Positions 63,706 through 64,000 of a stretch of 64,000 bases of DNA are shown in pieces. This DNA comes from Auanema rhodensis (Eukaryota > Nematoda > Chromadorea > Rhabditida > Rhabditidae): assembly GCA_964057225.1 (NCBI GenBank), contig OZ059896.1:9920001-9984000 (forward strand). Direction: 5' to 3'. The notes under the pieces were generated by a model. The model made no database searches. It saw only the letters and a program-made list of their open reading frames with translations, and had not been told where the DNA came from. Position numbers and translations under genes: made by a program. Every line of letters starts with the position of its first letter. The stretch's first letter is position 1.

Positions 63706-64000
63706 ATGTGGTTGCCAACATTATTAATTTTGATTTTCTATAATAATTTTACAGCTGCCAGAGGTTAGTTTTCTATATTTAAACCTCGACTACTTCATCT
63801 GATAGAAATTATATGTATATATATTGAAAGTTTTTGAAATTAATTCTAAAAATCGATTAAAATCTGAGACCTATTGGACTTAAAATAATCAATGACTGCC
63901 AGTTTTCTACGTTTGGGCTCTTACTGGTTTCAGGTCCACCGGCTATTAATGTTCCTATTAGCAATAACAATGATCCTGTGAGTTTTTCCTAAATTTGAAA
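63706..64000 (+). CDS. N-terminal exons of a secreted or membrane protein (partial)
   Basis: Exon 63706-63763 starts MWLPTLLILIFYNNFTAARG, a clear signal peptide. It splices (gttagt donor, ggtttcag acceptor) in phase to 63934-63977, reading PPAINVPISNNNDP before a gtgagt donor. The gene continues beyond the window, so the product is unknown. Confidence 0.55.

Noticed and set aside
1-64000. tRNA, rRNA, CRISPR arrays, bacterial insertion sequences
   Set aside because: Looked for on both strands by eye; no cloverleaf, rRNA core or regularly spaced repeats seen.

Overview
The window is eukaryotic and almost certainly nematode. It is strongly AT-rich, the genes are split by GT-AG introns, many of them only about 45-60 bases long, and one gene (43968-45202, minus) encodes a receptor of the nematode-restricted SRE chemoreceptor type. 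I cannot name the species. No rRNA, tRNA, CRISPR or bacterial-type operon structure was seen. Two parts differ sharply. Positions 1-34 kb are gene-poor, with long AT-rich introns or spacers and many microsatellites. Positions 40-64 kb are gene-dense, with mostly short introns. 

Layout. 1-11.2 kb: mostly featureless AT-rich DNA with a few GC-rich islands that look like isolated exons of one or more unresolved genes. 13.46-29.8 kb (minus): a fully phased SH3-domain adaptor-like gene of about 16 kb with two apparent start exons (29.8 kb and 22.26 kb) and a calmodulin-binding-like basic helix. 31.5-33.4 kb: orphan exon candidates. 34.16-39.96 kb: a Maverick/Polinton element with near-identical 1.2 kb terminal inverted repeats. 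It carries broken integrase, packaging-ATPase and adenovirus-type protease genes. Between the left repeat and the integrase sits a piece of an intron-containing cellular-type gene, still in frame across five exons and four introns. 40.0-43.3 kb (plus): a 103-residue lysine-rich protein gene that starts 58 bp outside the element, then a multi-zinc-finger gene. 43.97-45.2 kb (minus): the SRE receptor. 45.98-49.05 kb (plus): a coiled-coil plus beta-propeller-like protein. 50.5-58.3 kb (minus): a diacylglycerol kinase of the delta/eta (type II) class ending in a SAM domain. A four-segment membrane-protein gene lies on the opposite strand inside one of its introns. 59.67-62.3 kb (plus): an ACAD9/very-long-chain acyl-CoA dehydrogenase-like gene. 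It is followed 127 bp later by an unrecognised gene (62.42-63.40 kb) and then by the first two exons of a secreted or membrane protein (from 63.7 kb). 

How they relate. The genes look functionally unrelated housekeeping and neuronal/signalling genes. Notable arrangements are the divergent pairs (DGK/ACAD and SRE/propeller), the nested membrane gene, an operon-like 127 bp spacing, and the transposon sitting at the 5' edge of the lysine-rich gene. The most unusual object is the Maverick element with its captured gene segment: its internal genes are decayed but its ends are nearly identical, which suggests a non-autonomous copy that moved recently with help in trans.
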